From an uncultured Bacteroidota bacterium (lineage in GTDB: Bacteria; Bacteroidota; Bacteroidia; Bacteroidales; P3), in contig CADAWR010000009.1 in assembly GCA_902791695.1 (NCBI GenBank), forward strand, positions 82,369-146,368: a stretch of DNA of 64,000 nucleotides, given 5' to 3'. The translations under genes were made by a program, and so were the position numbers. This document shows, in pieces, positions 1-8,431 of the stretch. The notes beneath the pieces were generated by a model that was not told where the DNA came from, did not search any database, and saw only the letters and a program-made list of their open reading frames with translations. The stretch's first letter is position 1, and the number at the start of each line of letters is the position of its first letter.

Positions 1-131
1 TCATCGGCAATAATGATATTATTATGACGATTATCTTCTTCATTTCTGTATTGCTAAATTATAAACACTCTAGCAATTCTAGAAAAACTAGAAATACTAG
101 AAAACTATGTAATGCTAAAAAGAGGGGGGGG
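1..131. other. window edge, non-coding, with 9-nt array
   Basis: No gene could be supported here. Positions 70-105 hold four 9-nt units in a row (CTAGCAATT, CTAGAAAAA, CTAGAAATA, CTAGAAAAC), one of several short-period arrays in this window. A run of eight G follows at about 124-131, just after the stop of the neighbouring minus-strand gene. The left flank is cut by the window edge. Confidence 0.5.
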
Positions 132-458
132 CTACTCCACCGGCGGAGCCCGCAGCTGGGCGACCCCATAGCGGAATTGCTGCACCATGGTCGGTGTCGG
201 CAGGGAGATGCGTTCCGCAGCGGGGAGAATGGTTAATGCTTGGCCTCCATCCTCTACAAGATAACCCTGACTAATGAAGTTGCAAAGCGGGCAATCGTGG
301 TCGTGATGATGGGGCATTTCGATGTGTCCGACACATTGCTGGCAGTCGTCGTAAGCATCAATTGTCTCGTAATGCACATGCAACGACGAAAGCGTTATCA
401 TTGGCAAATAGCTAGCCAATAATATTATAGGAGCAATATGACGCAACAATGAGTTCAT
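132..458 (-). CDS. small exported His/Cys-rich protein
   Basis: About 108 residues with a hydrophobic N-terminal signal segment (residues 5-25). It then has a compact metal-binding-like cluster: CQQC at 39-42, an HHHDHD stretch at 50-55 and CPLC at 56-59. The family is not recognised with certainty; it resembles small Bacteroidota proteins that accompany metal transport genes. An upstream in-frame ATG at 545 was rejected because a good promoter (470-501) lies between it and the ATG at 458, so transcription would start downstream of 545. The gene is divergent from a cation diffusion facilitator gene, which suggests a role in metal handling. That role is inference from context and the Cys/His pattern. 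Confidence 0.7.
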   Translation of the reverse strand: MNSLLRHIAPIILLASYLPMITLSSLHVHYETIDAYDDCQQCVGHIEMPHHHDHDCPLCNFISQGYLVEDGGQALTILPAAERISLPTPTMVQQFRYGVAQLRAPPVE

Positions 459-469
459 CTTTCGGGTTG

Positions 470-501
470 CAAAAGTACATAAAACATTCCGACTGGACAA
501 A
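470..501 (-). promoter_or_regulatory. promoter of the His/Cys-rich small protein
   Basis: On the minus strand there is a TACTTTTG -7 box (470-477) and a TTTG -33 box (498-501) separated by 20 nt, the Bacteroidota sigma-ABfr pattern. It leaves only about a dozen nucleotides before the ATG at 458 and decides the start of that gene. Confidence 0.65.
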
Positions 502-632
502 TACCCATAAATGATGATTTCGCACAAGGGTATCGTTTGCGCCATATAATAAAATCACGTCTGCGGCGTTATTAAACTAAAGCACAATAAAATCAATACA
601 CCCGAAGAAAGAACTATAAACACTCAAGAATT

Positions 633-1736
633 ATGGATCGTCATACACAAATAATCCGCACCAGTTGGATTGGCATTGGCGCCAATGTGCTGCTGGCCGC
701 ATTCAAGGCCGTTGTTGGCCTGATTGCCGGTAGCGTGGCCATCGTAATGGATGCCGTCAACAACCTCAGCGACGCCCTCTCCAGCGTCATCACCATCGTA
801 GGCACAAAGCTCTCGCAGCGTCCGCCCGACCGCGAACACCCCTTCGGCTTCGGCCGCGTGGAATATTTCAGCGCCATCATCATAGCCCTCATCGTGCTGG
901 CGGCAGGCGTCACGTCGCTCGTCGAGTCGGTGAAGAAGATTATCACCCCCACCGAGCCGAGCTATACCACCGTCACGCTGGTGGTCATCATCGTGGCCAT
1001 TGTCGTCAAGATAGTTCTGGGCCTATTTGTGAAACGCAAGGGCCAGCAGCTGAAGAGCGACGCACTTGTGGCCTCGGGCTCCGACGCCCTGTTCGACGCC
1101 ATTATCACCCTCGCCACCCTCGTTTCGGCAGCCATCATGCTGCTGTGGGGCTTTTCCGTCGACGGCTGGCTTGGCGCCCTCATCTCGCTGCTCATCATCA
1201 AGGCTGGCTTCGAGATGCTGGCATCGCCCATCAACGAGCTGTTGGGCAAGAAGGTATCGCCCGAGCTTGTACGCCAGGTCAAGCACGACGTGGCCGCCGT
1301 GGATGGCGTGCACGGTGTCTTCGACATCATACTCCACAACTACGGCCCCGACGTGATGATTGGCTCGCTGCACATAGGTGTCGACGATACGATGAGCGCC
1401 CACGACATCCACGGCCTCACACGCCGCATTTCCACCCTTATGTACGAGCGCCACGGTATCATCATGACCGTAGGCATCTACGCCAACGCCACTGGCAGCG
1501 GCCCTGTGGCCGAGCTGCAGAGCGCTGTGATGAAGCGCCTCGCCGAGCACAAGGAGCTTGTACAGGTGCACGGATTCTACTGCTCCGAGCGCGACCGCAT
1601 GCTCTCCGTCGACGTGGTGCCCGACATCGCCGTCCACGACGACGCTGCCCTCATCGGCACCCTCACTGCCGAGCTCCAGCCGTTAGCGCCCGACATGCAG
1701 ATAGTGGTGGTTGTCGACCACAACTACAGCGAATAA
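633..1736 (+). CDS. cation diffusion facilitator (CDF) transporter, Mn-type signature
   Basis: A 367-residue inner-membrane metal/proton antiporter. Six transmembrane segments occupy residues 10-200, followed by two cytoplasmic regions to residue 365. The site-A residues can be read directly: N43xxxD47 in TM2 and D151xxxD155 in TM5, with the EHPFGFGRVEY loop at 69-79. The Asn-Asp-Asp-Asp set is what manganese exporters such as MntE carry, whereas zinc CDFs use His-Asp pairs; Mn(II) export is therefore the best inference. The C-terminal region is longer than in the common ~300-residue CDFs. It is divergent from the His/Cys-rich small protein, and its last 13 nt overlap the convergent YdeI-like gene. 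Confidence 0.9.
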   Translation: MDRHTQIIRTSWIGIGANVLLAAFKAVVGLIAGSVAIVMDAVNNLSDALSSVITIVGTKLSQRPPDREHPFGFGRVEYFSAIIIALIVLAAGVTSLVESVKKIITPTEPSYTTVTLVVIIVAIVVKIVLGLFVKRKGQQLKSDALVASGSDALFDAIITLATLVSAAIMLLWGFSVDGWLGALISLLIIKAGFEMLASPINELLGKKVSPELVRQVKHDVAAVDGVHGVFDIILHNYGPDVMIGSLHIGVDDTMSAHDIHGLTRRISTLMYERHGIIMTVGIYANATGSGPVAELQSAVMKRLAEHKELVQVHGFYCSERDRMLSVDVVPDIAVHDDAALIGTLTAELQPLAPDMQIVVVVDHNYSE

Positions 1737-2071
1737 GAACACAACAATACCATCCTGCCAGCCTCCGTCATCAATCCTCGCTGCTCCAGCTCACGGCACC
1801 GCTCCCGGTTGCGCTCCGTCCAATGACTGCTCTTCTTTCGCGGCGAGAGGCGCTGTGCCAGCCGTCCGTCGGGCAGCCGCTTGCAGGTGGAGTCGATCCA
1901 TCCGAAACAGAGCGCCTCCTCCACGACCTCCACATACGGCAGCGCGCCGGCCATCGGCAGTTTGCCCCTATATGTAGCCACCCACACCTCGCGCTCTTTC
2001 TGGTGATGCCTCATCAGCCATCGCCGTAATGCCTTGCGGTCGTCCGTTTCCAAGAGGGTCGTTATATCCAT
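1724..2071 (-). CDS. YdeI/OmpD-associated family protein, short form
   Basis: A 115-residue protein. Its centre matches the YdeI/OmdA family: EEALCFGWIDS at 51-61, an SPRKKSSHW stretch near 76-84, and a GLMTEAG motif near 99-105. Family members are usually about 190 residues with a further C-terminal domain; this copy stops just after the first domain. It may be a naturally short form or a truncation. The molecular function of the family is unclear. It follows the flavodoxin-ferredoxin gene without a gap, so the two are probably co-transcribed, and its end overlaps the CDF gene by 13 nt. Confidence 0.75.
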   Translation of the reverse strand: MDITTLLETDDRKALRRWLMRHHQKEREVWVATYRGKLPMAGALPYVEVVEEALCFGWIDSTCKRLPDGRLAQRLSPRKKSSHWTERNRERCRELEQRGLMTEAGRMVLLCSYSL

Positions 2072-2914
2072 CTACCTGCTGTGTGTCGTTCCTGCAACAT
2101 AGAACTCCGCCCGCTTTGGAGCTGCGAATGTGCGCTCAATCATAGCCACGTGGGAGAGATATTCGGGGTCGGTAAAGGCAATGGCGCCAGTCGGGCAACG
2201 GCGACGGCAAGCCTGACACTTGATGCAGATGCCGTCGAAGGTCGGCATCCCGTCTTTCTCGCCGATGCTCCCCATAGGGCATACATCCAGGCACTTGCCG
2301 CAACGTGTGCACAACGCGCTGTTGCATGCGGGCTTTGCCTCCAGGAAGCCCGCAGGGGCGTTGCCCACCTTGAGCGGGGTGTAGTATTTCTCGGGGTGAG
2401 CCTCGCCGGGAACCGACACAGTCAAGAGTTGAGCGTTAAAAGTTGAAAGTCTCTCTGCCACCTGTGCGGCGAAGTGGTCGAGGGCCGCGATGTCTTCCGC
2501 ACTGGGACGTCCTGCACCCAGGGTGTCGCTGAAAGCGTGGCGCGTCACCATAGCGGCAGCGCCGACGGGCTTCATGCCGCCCTCCTTCATCAGGCCCACC
2601 AACTCGGCCAGCGCGTTGTCGTAGGCGCGGTTGCCGAATGTCACCAAAGCGATAGACGGATTACCGTTGGCATGGATGGCCGCGCGCACATAGTCGAGCG
2701 TCTTGTTGGGTATGCGCCCCGCATAGACCGGTGTCGCCCATAGAACTATGTCCCCCGCATCGAACACCGGCAGCACCTCGCGCCCGGTCGGCAAGGTGTA
2801 GGAGTGGTATTCCACCCCGACATGCAGCATTCTGTCCAACGCCTCGGCCATCAGCCGTACCACTTGCAACGTCCCGCCTGTGGGACTGAAATAGTGCACT
2901 TTTATCTTTGCCAT
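2072..2914 (-). CDS. EFR1-type flavodoxin/ferredoxin fusion
   Basis: A 280-residue redox protein. Residues 1-160 form a flavodoxin-like FMN-binding domain (SPTGGTLQVV near the N-terminus). The C-terminal third is a two-cluster ferredoxin with CTRCGKCLDVCP and CIKCQACRRRCP, each able to bind a [4Fe-4S] cluster. This matches the EFR1 family; the electron partner is not known. The ATG at 2914 is preferred over a GTG six bases upstream because an AAGGA ribosome site lies nine bases before it. Part of the coding sequence (about 2424-2455) is a repetitive GTTGA/GTTAAA-rich stretch resembling the short arrays elsewhere in the window. Confidence 0.85.
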   Translation of the reverse strand: MAKIKVHYFSPTGGTLQVVRLMAEALDRMLHVGVEYHSYTLPTGREVLPVFDAGDIVLWATPVYAGRIPNKTLDYVRAAIHANGNPSIALVTFGNRAYDNALAELVGLMKEGGMKPVGAAAMVTRHAFSDTLGAGRPSAEDIAALDHFAAQVAERLSTFNAQLLTVSVPGEAHPEKYYTPLKVGNAPAGFLEAKPACNSALCTRCGKCLDVCPMGSIGEKDGMPTFDGICIKCQACRRRCPTGAIAFTDPEYLSHVAMIERTFAAPKRAEFYVAGTTHSR

Positions 2915-3050
2915 CGTCACAAATCCTTATTGGGCCATAATTTAACATCAGCAGCCGGAAGACCGGTCTTTATATAAAATGAACGGCAAAGCTCTGTTTT
3001 TATTATAATGTAATACACCGGAACGATATTTTGCCGCCGCCACGCCGTTG

Positions 3051-3160
3051 CCGCTCCGTACCCTCTCCGTCTGTTCACCGGTTGTTCACCGATTGTTTAA
3101 CGGTTTAAACCGGTGAACAACCGGTGAACAACAGTAGAACAGATGGAGGGGAGGCGGAGG
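3051..3160. repeat. 11-nt phased palindrome, copy A
   Basis: A long imperfect inverted repeat centred at 3106/3107 (GGTTTAAACC). The left arm splits into consecutive 11-nt blocks: CTCCGTACCCT, CTCCGTCTGTT, CACCGGTTGTT, CACCGATTGTT, TAACGGTTTAA; the right arm is the approximate reverse complement. It lies in the 384-nt gap between divergent genes, so it is not a terminator of either. The rest of the gap holds a G-rich tail (3141-3190) and the korA promoter. Confidence 0.85.
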
Positions 3161-3224
3161 GGAGACGGACAAGGTAGCGGGAGGAGGCGGAGGGAGGGAT
3201 GTTGAAAGCGGTTGAAAAATAATT

Positions 3225-3255
3225 TTTGCGGGATTGTTTTTATTTTGTATATTTG
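3225..3255 (+). promoter_or_regulatory. korAB promoter
   Basis: TTTG at 3225-3228, a 19-nt spacer, then TATATTTG at 3248-3255: a near-perfect Bacteroidota promoter 44 nt upstream of the korA ATG. Confidence 0.8.
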
Positions 3256-3298
3256 CACTTTCAAAAACAAATAATAATAAATTAAACATATAAATAAC

Positions 3299-5140
3299 AT
3301 GTCAGAGAATCAGATAGTTAATAAAGAGGACCTTGTGGTCCGATTTGCTGGCGACTCGGGTGACGGCATGCAGCTCAGCGGTACGCTCTTCAGCGATGCC
3401 TCTGCACTGACCGGAAACGACATTGCCACGTTCCCCGATTATCCCGCCGAAATCCGTGCCCCGCACAACACCATTGCCGGCGTGAGCGGCTATCAGGTGC
3501 ATGTGGGTAACCACATCTACTCGAGCGGCGACAAATGCGACATACTGGTGGCCATGAACCCCGCCGCCTTCAAGTCGCAGCTGAAGTGGGCCAAGAAGGG
3601 TGCCACCGTCATCGTCGACATCGACACCTTCACCGAGGAGGCTATGGAGAAGGCCGGCTACAAGGAGAACCCCTTCACCGACGAGCTGGAGCGCGCCTAC
3701 ACCATCATCAAGGCCCCCATCACCTCGTTCACGGAGAAAATCGGCGACGCTCAGGGCGTCGACAAGAAGACCGCCGACAAGAGCCGCAACATGTTCGCCC
3801 TCGGCATCATCTTCTATGCCACCCACAAGACCTTAGACCATACTTTTGCATATCTGGAGCGCAAGTTCGCCAAGAAGCCCGCTGTCATCACGCTGAACAA
3901 GGCTGTGCTGACCGAGGGTTACGAATATGCCGACAAGCTTGAGGTGATGCATTCGCACATCTTTGAGGTTGCCCACGCCGACAAGATGGAGAAGGGCCGC
4001 TACCGCAACATCACCGGTAACGTGGCCACTGCCTGGGGTCTGCTGGCAGCCAGCGAGAAGAGCGGCCGCCGCCTCTTCCTGGGCTCCTACCCCATCACCC
4101 CCGCCACCGACGTCATGGTCGAGCTGGCCAAGCACAAGAGCCTCGGCGCCCGCGTGTTCCAGGCCGAAGACGAGATTGCCGGTATCTGCTCCGCCATCGG
4201 CGCCAGCTATGCCGGTGCACTGGCCTGCACCAGCACCTCCGGCCCCGGCCTGTCGCTGAAGAGCGAGGCCCTGGGTCTTGCCGTGATGACCGAGCTGCCG
4301 CTCGTGGTCGTCGACGTGCAGCGTGGCGGCCCCTCGACGGGTCTGCCCACCAAGACTGAGCAGAGCGACCTCGACCAGGCCCTCTACGGCCGCAACGGCG
4401 AGGCTCCCCTGGTGGTTGTTGCCGCCTCGAGCTCGGCCAACTGCTTCTACTGGGCCTTCAACGCCGCCAAGATAGCCCTTGAGCACATGACGCCCGTCAT
4501 CCTGCTCACCGACGGCTACCTGGGCAACGGCAGCCAGCTGTTCAAGATACCGAGCATGAAGGACATGCCTGAAATCAAGCCGCGCCTGGCCAAGGAGAAC
4601 GACCCGAACTACCGTCCGTTCCGCCGCGACGAGGAGAAGTTCGCACGCGAATGGGCCCTGCCCGGCATGGCCGGCCTGAGCCACCGCGTCGGCGGCCTCG
4701 AGAAGTGCCCCGATGGTCCTCTGAGCACCGACCCGGAGAACCACGCCCTGATGACCAAGAACCGTCAGGAGAAGGTGAACCGCGTGGCCAACTACATTCC
4801 CGACCAGGAGGTCATGGGCAACCCCGACGCCGACCTGCTCGTGGTTGGTTGGGGCGGCACCAGCGGTGCACTGACCCTCGCCGTCGAGGAGATGAACAAC
4901 GAAGGCAAGAAGGTGGCCTACACCCACTTCAACTACATCTGCCCGCTGCCTAAGAACACCGGCGACATACTGCGCAAGTACAAGAAGATTGTGGTCTGCG
5001 AGCTGAACAACGGTCAGTTCTGCGGCTACCTGCGCACCCAGTTCCCGGAGTGCACCATGACCAAATACAACAAGGTGATGGGCCTGCCTTTCGAGGTTGG
5101 CGAGCTGAAAGCTGAATTTAACAGATTGTTGGAGAAATAA
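3299..5140 (+). CDS. korA: 2-oxoglutarate (2-oxoacid):ferredoxin oxidoreductase, alpha subunit
   Basis: A 613-residue fused gamma-alpha subunit of the thiamine-diphosphate oxidoreductase that decarboxylates 2-oxoglutarate (or a related 2-oxoacid) to an acyl-CoA and reduces ferredoxin. The gamma domain covers about residues 1-190 (RFAGDSGDGMQLSG near the start). The alpha domain follows, with GSYPITPATDVM near 265 and the EDEIAGICSAIGASYAG and TSTSGPGLSLKSE motifs. The length is typical for Bacteroidota. The beta subunit follows 12 nt downstream under the same promoter. Exact substrate choice cannot be read from sequence. Confidence 0.92.
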   Translation: MSENQIVNKEDLVVRFAGDSGDGMQLSGTLFSDASALTGNDIATFPDYPAEIRAPHNTIAGVSGYQVHVGNHIYSSGDKCDILVAMNPAAFKSQLKWAKKGATVIVDIDTFTEEAMEKAGYKENPFTDELERAYTIIKAPITSFTEKIGDAQGVDKKTADKSRNMFALGIIFYATHKTLDHTFAYLERKFAKKPAVITLNKAVLTEGYEYADKLEVMHSHIFEVAHADKMEKGRYRNITGNVATAWGLLAASEKSGRRLFLGSYPITPATDVMVELAKHKSLGARVFQAEDEIAGICSAIGASYAGALACTSTSGPGLSLKSEALGLAVMTELPLVVVDVQRGGPSTGLPTKTEQSDLDQALYGRNGEAPLVVVAASSSANCFYWAFNAAKIALEHMTPVILLTDGYLGNGSQLFKIPSMKDMPEIKPRLAKENDPNYRPFRRDEEKFAREWALPGMAGLSHRVGGLEKCPDGPLSTDPENHALMTKNRQEKVNRVANYIPDQEVMGNPDADLLVVGWGGTSGALTLAVEEMNNEGKKVAYTHFNYICPLPKNTGDILRKYKKIVVCELNNGQFCGYLRTQFPECTMTKYNKVMGLPFEVGELKAEFNRLLEK

Positions 5141-5152
5141 AAAAGCACAAAT

Positions 5153-6181
5153 ATGGAAAAGCATTTTGTTCCCAAAGCGGATAAAGAATATACCAAGGCT
5201 GATTTCCAGAGCGACCAGATGGTGAAGTGGTGCCCGGGCTGCGGCGACCACGCCATCCTCGCCGCCCTGCTGGCCACCTTCCCCAAGACAGGCTACAAGA
5301 AAGAGAACGTCTGCATGGTCTCCGGTATCGGCTGCTCGAGCCGTATCCCCTACTATGTGGATACCTACGGCTTCCACAGCATCCACGGACGCGCCTGCGC
5401 CATAGCCACGGGTGTGAAACTCGCCAACCCCGCACTGAGCGTGTGGGTGAACATGGGCGACGGCGACTCGATGGCCATCGGCGGCAACCACCTCATCCAC
5501 GCTGTGCGCCGCAACCAGGACCTGAACATCACCATCTTCAACAACGAGATCTACGGCTTGACGAAGGGTCAGTACAGCCCCACCACCAAGTTCGGCCAGA
5601 TAACGAAGACCTCTCCCTACGGCACCATCGACTACCCGTTCAATCCGGGCGAGCTGGTGATGGGCGCCCAGGGCACCTTCTTCGCCCGCACCCTCGACTG
5701 CGTACCGCAGCTGAGCACCGACTGCATGACCCGCGCCGCCAAACACGACGGTTGCTCGGTGGTTGAGGTGCTGCAGAACTGCGTCATCTTCAACGACAAG
5801 ACCCACGCCGCCATCACCGACCGCGCTGTCCGCGACGACCGCACCATAGTGCTCGAGCACGGCAAGCCCATGCTCTTCGGCAAGAACAAGGAGAAAGGTC
5901 TGCGCTTCAACGGCCGCCAGCTCGAGGTTGTCACCCTCGGCGAGAACGGCATCACCATCGACGACATCATGGTGCACGACGAGACCACCGAGGACACCGG
6001 CATCCACATGATGCTAGCACACATGGGCGGCGACCTGCCCGTGGCCCTCGGCGTCATCCGCAACGTCAAGAAAGTCAGCTACACCCAGCTCTACGAAGAG
6101 CAGATGGACGAGCAGATGGCCAACGGCAAATACAAATGCATGGACGACCTGCTCAACAGTGGCGACACTTGGGAGGTGTGA
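5153..6181 (+). CDS. korB: 2-oxoglutarate (2-oxoacid):ferredoxin oxidoreductase, beta subunit
   Basis: A 342-residue catalytic subunit that binds thiamine diphosphate and an iron-sulfur cluster. Visible features are KWCPGCGDHAIL near residue 25, GIGCSSRIPYY near 58, and the diphosphate motif GDGDSMAIGGNHL near 102 followed by NNEIYGLTKGQYSP. It forms a two-gene operon with korA and is followed by a clear terminator. The pair supports ferredoxin-linked central metabolism in an anaerobe. Confidence 0.93.
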   Translation: MEKHFVPKADKEYTKADFQSDQMVKWCPGCGDHAILAALLATFPKTGYKKENVCMVSGIGCSSRIPYYVDTYGFHSIHGRACAIATGVKLANPALSVWVNMGDGDSMAIGGNHLIHAVRRNQDLNITIFNNEIYGLTKGQYSPTTKFGQITKTSPYGTIDYPFNPGELVMGAQGTFFARTLDCVPQLSTDCMTRAAKHDGCSVVEVLQNCVIFNDKTHAAITDRAVRDDRTIVLEHGKPMLFGKNKEKGLRFNGRQLEVVTLGENGITIDDIMVHDETTEDTGIHMMLAHMGGDLPVALGVIRNVKKVSYTQLYEEQMDEQMANGKYKCMDDLLNSGDTWEV

Positions 6182-6212
6182 GTTTAGCGAAGAGCTAATA
6201 GTTAACAACTTG

Positions 6213-6244
6213 AGAGGCTGTCAGTATTGGCAGCCTCTTTTTTT
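6213..6244 (+). terminator. terminator after korB
   Basis: An 8-bp stem (AGAGGCTG, 6213-6220; CAGCCTCT, 6231-6238) with a 10-nt loop, followed by a run of T. Confidence 0.85.
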
Positions 6245-6267
6245 ATTATCATATCCGAAAATATTCG

Positions 6268-6275
6268 TATATTTG
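6268..6275 (+). promoter_or_regulatory. -7 box upstream of the S8 protease
   Basis: TATATTTG followed by CAC, 25 nt before the ATG at 6300. No good TTTG -33 box was found at the usual distance, only T-rich sequence. Confidence 0.5.
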
Positions 6276-6299
6276 CACTTTGTATATAATACCTAATTT

Positions 6300-8429
6300 A
6301 TGAAAAAAATAATCCTTACGCTGTTAGCAGTGAGTGTATTAGCCACGGTATCGGCCCAGTCGGCGAAATGTGGCATAGACACCAAAGCCCTTGTACGCGA
6401 AGAGGTGGCCGCCGGTGCGGAGACCATCAGCTTCCTAGTGAAGATGGTCCCTAACTTCGACCGCGGACCTTTCGAGAAAGCCGGAGTGGTCATTGGAGGC
6501 CAGAGCGGTCCGATAGTCACCATGCGTGTGCCTGTGGCAAGCCTTGGACTGCTGGAGAGCAGCAAGGAGGTATTGCAGTACAGCATATCGCACCGCGTCG
6601 GCGGGATAGACTGCGACATGGCCCGTGCCGACACCCGCGCCGACAGCGTGCAGAACGGCCTCGGCACCCTTGATGGGATATCAATTGACGGAAACGGAGT
6701 GCTGATAGGCATCACCGACTGGGGCTTCGACTATTCGCACCCCAACTACAACGGTCAGGTATCGAGCAACTGGCGCATGGAACGTGCGTGGGACCACTTC
6801 AAGAAGAGCGGTCCTGCACCTGCGGGCTACAACTACGGCACCGAGGTTGTTGGCGCATATAACCTTGCCGATGCCCACGGCGACACGTCGAACCTCTACG
6901 GCTACGGCACCCACGGCACCCATGTGGCTGGCATCGCAGCAGGCAAGGGCAAAGCTGGCAAATACCGCGGCATGGCACCGGGAGCACGTCTGCTGTTCTG
7001 CTCATTCGGCCTCGGCGAGGCAGAGTGGATGGACGCCGTGGACTGGATGTATCGCGTAGCCAAAGAGCAGGGTAAGCGCCTGGTCATCAACAGCAGCTGG
7101 GGCATGTATACCTTCAGCACAATAGACGGAACATCGCTGCTGAGCCAGCACATCAACAGCATGTCAGACTCGGGTGTTGTGTTCTGCACCAGCGCTGGCA
7201 ACAACGGCGACGTACAGTTCCATGTCAGCAAAGCCTTCGGCGACAATGTGGCCGACACGTTGCGCACCATTGTCGTGGCTGCAAGCGATATTTATGCCAT
7301 CGAGGAGACTGGACAGGCCCTTATCATGTGGGGCGAGGTAGGACACGACTTCGAGGCCACCGTACGCATCAAGAACGGCAACAATATCTGGACAGGCCCA
7401 TTCTACAGCACCAGCACCGACACCGTGATATACGACACACTGTTTTGCGGCGAGGACACTGTCACGTGGCGCGTAATGATGGAGCACAGCAACCCTTATG
7501 ACAATAGGTCACACATGCAGATTGACCTCGACAAGACACCGCTGGAGAAGCAGCTGCTCATCACCGCCGAGAGCGGCACCGTGCACGCCTGGAATGTCGA
7601 CAACCTCGATAACCATGCTGGCAACCACGGCTGCCACTTCAAGAGCGAATGGCGCGACGGCTTCACCGAGGGCGACAGCTACTACGGCATCGGTGAACCG
7701 GCCTGCGCGGAGAAATGCATCAGCGTCGCTGCACATCATTCCGACACATGGAACAACGTAACGCATGAATGCCACACCGGCGACCACGCCAGCTTCACCA
7801 GCTATGGCCCAATCATCGACGGGAGACAGAAGCCGGAGATTTCCGCCCCAGGCCATGAGATAGTTTCATCAATCAGCGTATGGTCGACCGACAGCCGTAA
7901 CACCGCCAGCGAAAGCATGATGGACCTCAAGATAGGCAACCTCACATACCGTTGGGCAAAAATGAGCGGCACCTCGATGTCGTGTCCGGTGGTGACCGGT
8001 ATCACTGCCTTGATACTGCAGGCTAATCCCGACCTTAGCGTCGACAACATACGCAATATCATCACCAGCACCGCCCGCAACGACGACAAGACAGGGCCCT
8101 TGGTGGCAAACGACAGTGCCGACATACGCTGGGGATGGGGCAAGATTGATGCATTGGATGCCGTCAATGCCGCCATGGGCTATGTAAGCATCCAGCAGGC
8201 CGAGAAATACCGCCTGCCACTGCATGTGTATCCCAACCCTGCCACTGACAAGCTGATAATAAACACAGGCTGCGGCGAGAAGCAGACGGCCGAAATAATG
8301 AGCATCGACGGCAGAAAAGTGTTGGAGATGCCCGTGACACTTGAGACCTCGGTAGACGTCAGCGGATTGCCTCAGGGTGTGTATATACTGCGCGTCGGGT
8401 CGAGAACCGAGAAGATAATAGTCAAATAA
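6300..8429 (+). CDS. S8 (subtilisin-like) protease with type IX sorting domain
   Basis: A 709-residue secreted serine protease. It has a signal peptide (1-20, ending VSAQ) and the catalytic triad D140 (GITDWGFDYSHP), H205 (GTHGTHVAG) and S559 (MSGTSMSCP), with oxyanion N301 (SAGNNG). A beta-rich insert lies at about 335-430. Residues 640-709 resemble a type IX secretion type A sorting domain: HVYPNPATDKL, a DGRKV turn, and GVYILRV with a lysine-rich end. It should be exported by Sec, moved across the outer membrane by the type IX system and anchored or released. The PorP/SprF gene at 13.8 kb fits this route. The substrate is unknown. Confidence 0.92.
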   Translation: MKKIILTLLAVSVLATVSAQSAKCGIDTKALVREEVAAGAETISFLVKMVPNFDRGPFEKAGVVIGGQSGPIVTMRVPVASLGLLESSKEVLQYSISHRVGGIDCDMARADTRADSVQNGLGTLDGISIDGNGVLIGITDWGFDYSHPNYNGQVSSNWRMERAWDHFKKSGPAPAGYNYGTEVVGAYNLADAHGDTSNLYGYGTHGTHVAGIAAGKGKAGKYRGMAPGARLLFCSFGLGEAEWMDAVDWMYRVAKEQGKRLVINSSWGMYTFSTIDGTSLLSQHINSMSDSGVVFCTSAGNNGDVQFHVSKAFGDNVADTLRTIVVAASDIYAIEETGQALIMWGEVGHDFEATVRIKNGNNIWTGPFYSTSTDTVIYDTLFCGEDTVTWRVMMEHSNPYDNRSHMQIDLDKTPLEKQLLITAESGTVHAWNVDNLDNHAGNHGCHFKSEWRDGFTEGDSYYGIGEPACAEKCISVAAHHSDTWNNVTHECHTGDHASFTSYGPIIDGRQKPEISAPGHEIVSSISVWSTDSRNTASESMMDLKIGNLTYRWAKMSGTSMSCPVVTGITALILQANPDLSVDNIRNIITSTARNDDKTGPLVANDSADIRWGWGKIDALDAVNAAMGYVSIQQAEKYRLPLHVYPNPATDKLIINTGCGEKQTAEIMSIDGRKVLEMPVTLETSVDVSGLPQGVYILRVGSRTEKIIVK

Positions 8430-8431
8430 CA

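Noticed and set aside
70-105. CRISPR array from the short direct repeats
   Set aside because: Units are 9 nt with no spacers. The other arrays in the window have 7-8 nt units, also without spacers; no cas genes are present.
3051-3160. Palindrome A and its relatives as ordinary intrinsic terminators
   Set aside because: Three of six copies lie between divergent genes where no transcript ends, and the 3' arms are not followed by T-runs.
3833-6007. Very long open frame antisense to korA and korB (over 700 codons), and similar long antisense frames over ftsK, the HD gene and the barrel genes
   Set aside because: These arise from GC-rich codon usage on the coding strand. They lack ribosome sites, promoters and any recognisable domain, and they span the ends of genes on the other strand.
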